Program-made: the position numbers and the translations under genes | Assembly (NCBI GenBank): GCA_963664285.2 | Contig: CAXXNX010000084.1 | Location: forward strand, 143,359-207,358 | From: JAJCYL01 sp963664285 | GTDB taxonomy: Bacteria > Bacteroidota > Bacteroidia > Cytophagales > Cyclobacteriaceae | Direction of reading: 5' to 3' | Length of the DNA: 64,000 nucleotides | Shown here: piece after piece, positions 63,758 to 64,000 of the stretch | How the letters are laid out: each line of letters starts with the position of its first letter | Position numbering within the stretch: the first letter of the stretch is position 1 | Notes under the pieces: model-generated | Told to the model about the DNA's origin: nothing | Database searches by the model: none | The model's input: only the letters and a program-made list of their open reading frames with translations

Positions 63758-64000
63758 ATGTCTTCAAAGGATTTACAGGACGAGCCGTTTGATGACACCA
63801 CTATTGCCAAGCTCAATATTTTTCAGTTATACACTCAGGCTTGGATTCCTACGTGGGTAATGCAAAATACTCCGAAGATTTGTGTTTTCGATTTCTTTGC
63901 CGGAACTGGCTATGATAAAAGAAGCGTAGCAGGCAGCCCAATTAGGATTCTCGAAATTATAAAGCAGTATGCGGTAAATATATTTCAAAATAAAGTTGAA
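63758..64000 (+). CDS. Probable three-Cys-motif partner protein TcmP, N-terminal 81 residues (cut by right edge)
   Basis: The ATG at 63758 opens an uninterrupted frame to the window end: MSSKDLQDEPFDDTTIAKLN, IFQLYTQAWIPTWVMQN, then KICVFDFFAGTGYDKRSVAG with SPIRILEIIKQY. The FDFFAGTGY segment is a methyltransferase-type motif I, and the layout (KL…L..Y…, DxFAGxG, GSPxR) is what I recall of TcmP proteins, found with three-Cys-motif Gp37/Gp68-like proteins in phage- or defence-related loci. Partner genes would lie beyond 64000. Confidence 0.6.
   Translation, partial: MSSKDLQDEPFDDTTIAKLNIFQLYTQAWIPTWVMQNTPKICVFDFFAGTGYDKRSVAGSPIRILEIIKQYAVNIFQNKVE

Noticed and set aside
1..64000. CRISPR arrays, tRNA and rRNA genes, prophage or integron structures
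   Set aside because: I saw no regularly spaced repeats, no tRNA-like TTCGAATCC/CCA arrangement, no rRNA sequence and no integrase or phage structural genes.

Overview
The window looks like the chromosome of a member of the phylum Bacteroidota, probably order Cytophagales or a relative. The evidence is family content: type B L31, a GlmU-like sugar nucleotidyltransferase next to a delta'-like clamp-loader gene, and DUF4301, DUF4197, DUF4833, DUF5916 and DUF2652 proteins. AT-rich codon use and one plausible TTTG/TAnnTTTG promoter agree. I see no rRNA, tRNA or CRISPR array.

Layout. 1-10.5 kb holds housekeeping genes: rpmE2, GlmU-like, holB-like, hemC, an M20 peptidase, yifB/comM, a RidA protein, a GIN-domain remnant and DUF4301. 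10.6-17.7 kb has the first IS30 copy, a TerB-like/C2 pair, a large GAF-like protein, a rhodanese, DUF4197 and cinA. 17.7-28.2 kb is a surface-polysaccharide region: YfhO, wecB-type epimerase, two family-4 glycosyltransferases, two methyltransferases and a Wzx-like flippase. 28.3-34 kb holds IS elements, pfkA and a FISUMP-type protein. 33.9-37 kb is a compact lipid cluster: polyprenyl synthase, CDP-alcohol phosphotransferase, DUF4833, fatty-acid hydroxylase. 37-64 kb mixes ordinary genes (agmatinase, IscA-like, 2-oxoacid dehydrogenase E2, cupin, TPR proteins) with IS elements and broken genes. It ends in the start of a probable TcmP gene.

The main story is IS expansion and gene breakage. I count 13 IS elements of six families: IS30 x5, IS1595 x2, IS5-like x2, IS1380 x2, IS630 x1 and IS4 x1, about a quarter of the window. 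Five genes can be rebuilt by removing insertions: FkbM methyltransferase (IS630), a 650-aa TPR protein (IS30), a DnaJ membrane protein (IS30), a DUF5655 protein (IS5-like) and a DUF2652 protein hit twice (IS30 and IS5-like). For three IS30 insertions and the IS630 insertion the target duplication and the restored frame agree, which fixes the element ends. Many other genes, including pfkA, carry single-base frameshifts, often in short homopolymers. These are either uncorrected long-read errors or recent pseudogenes; the sequence alone cannot decide, so I list such genes as pseudogene and give the frame junctions.

I did not find a convincing new multi-gene system. The most novel items are structural: an IS30 copy with a duplicated terminus that seems to have transposed from its outer end, a perfect subterminal hairpin in the IS30 element, an orphan 38-bp IS30 fragment, a doubly interrupted gene, a YifB protein with a damaged Walker A motif, an unlisted 39-aa membrane peptide, and a TerB-like/C2 gene pair.
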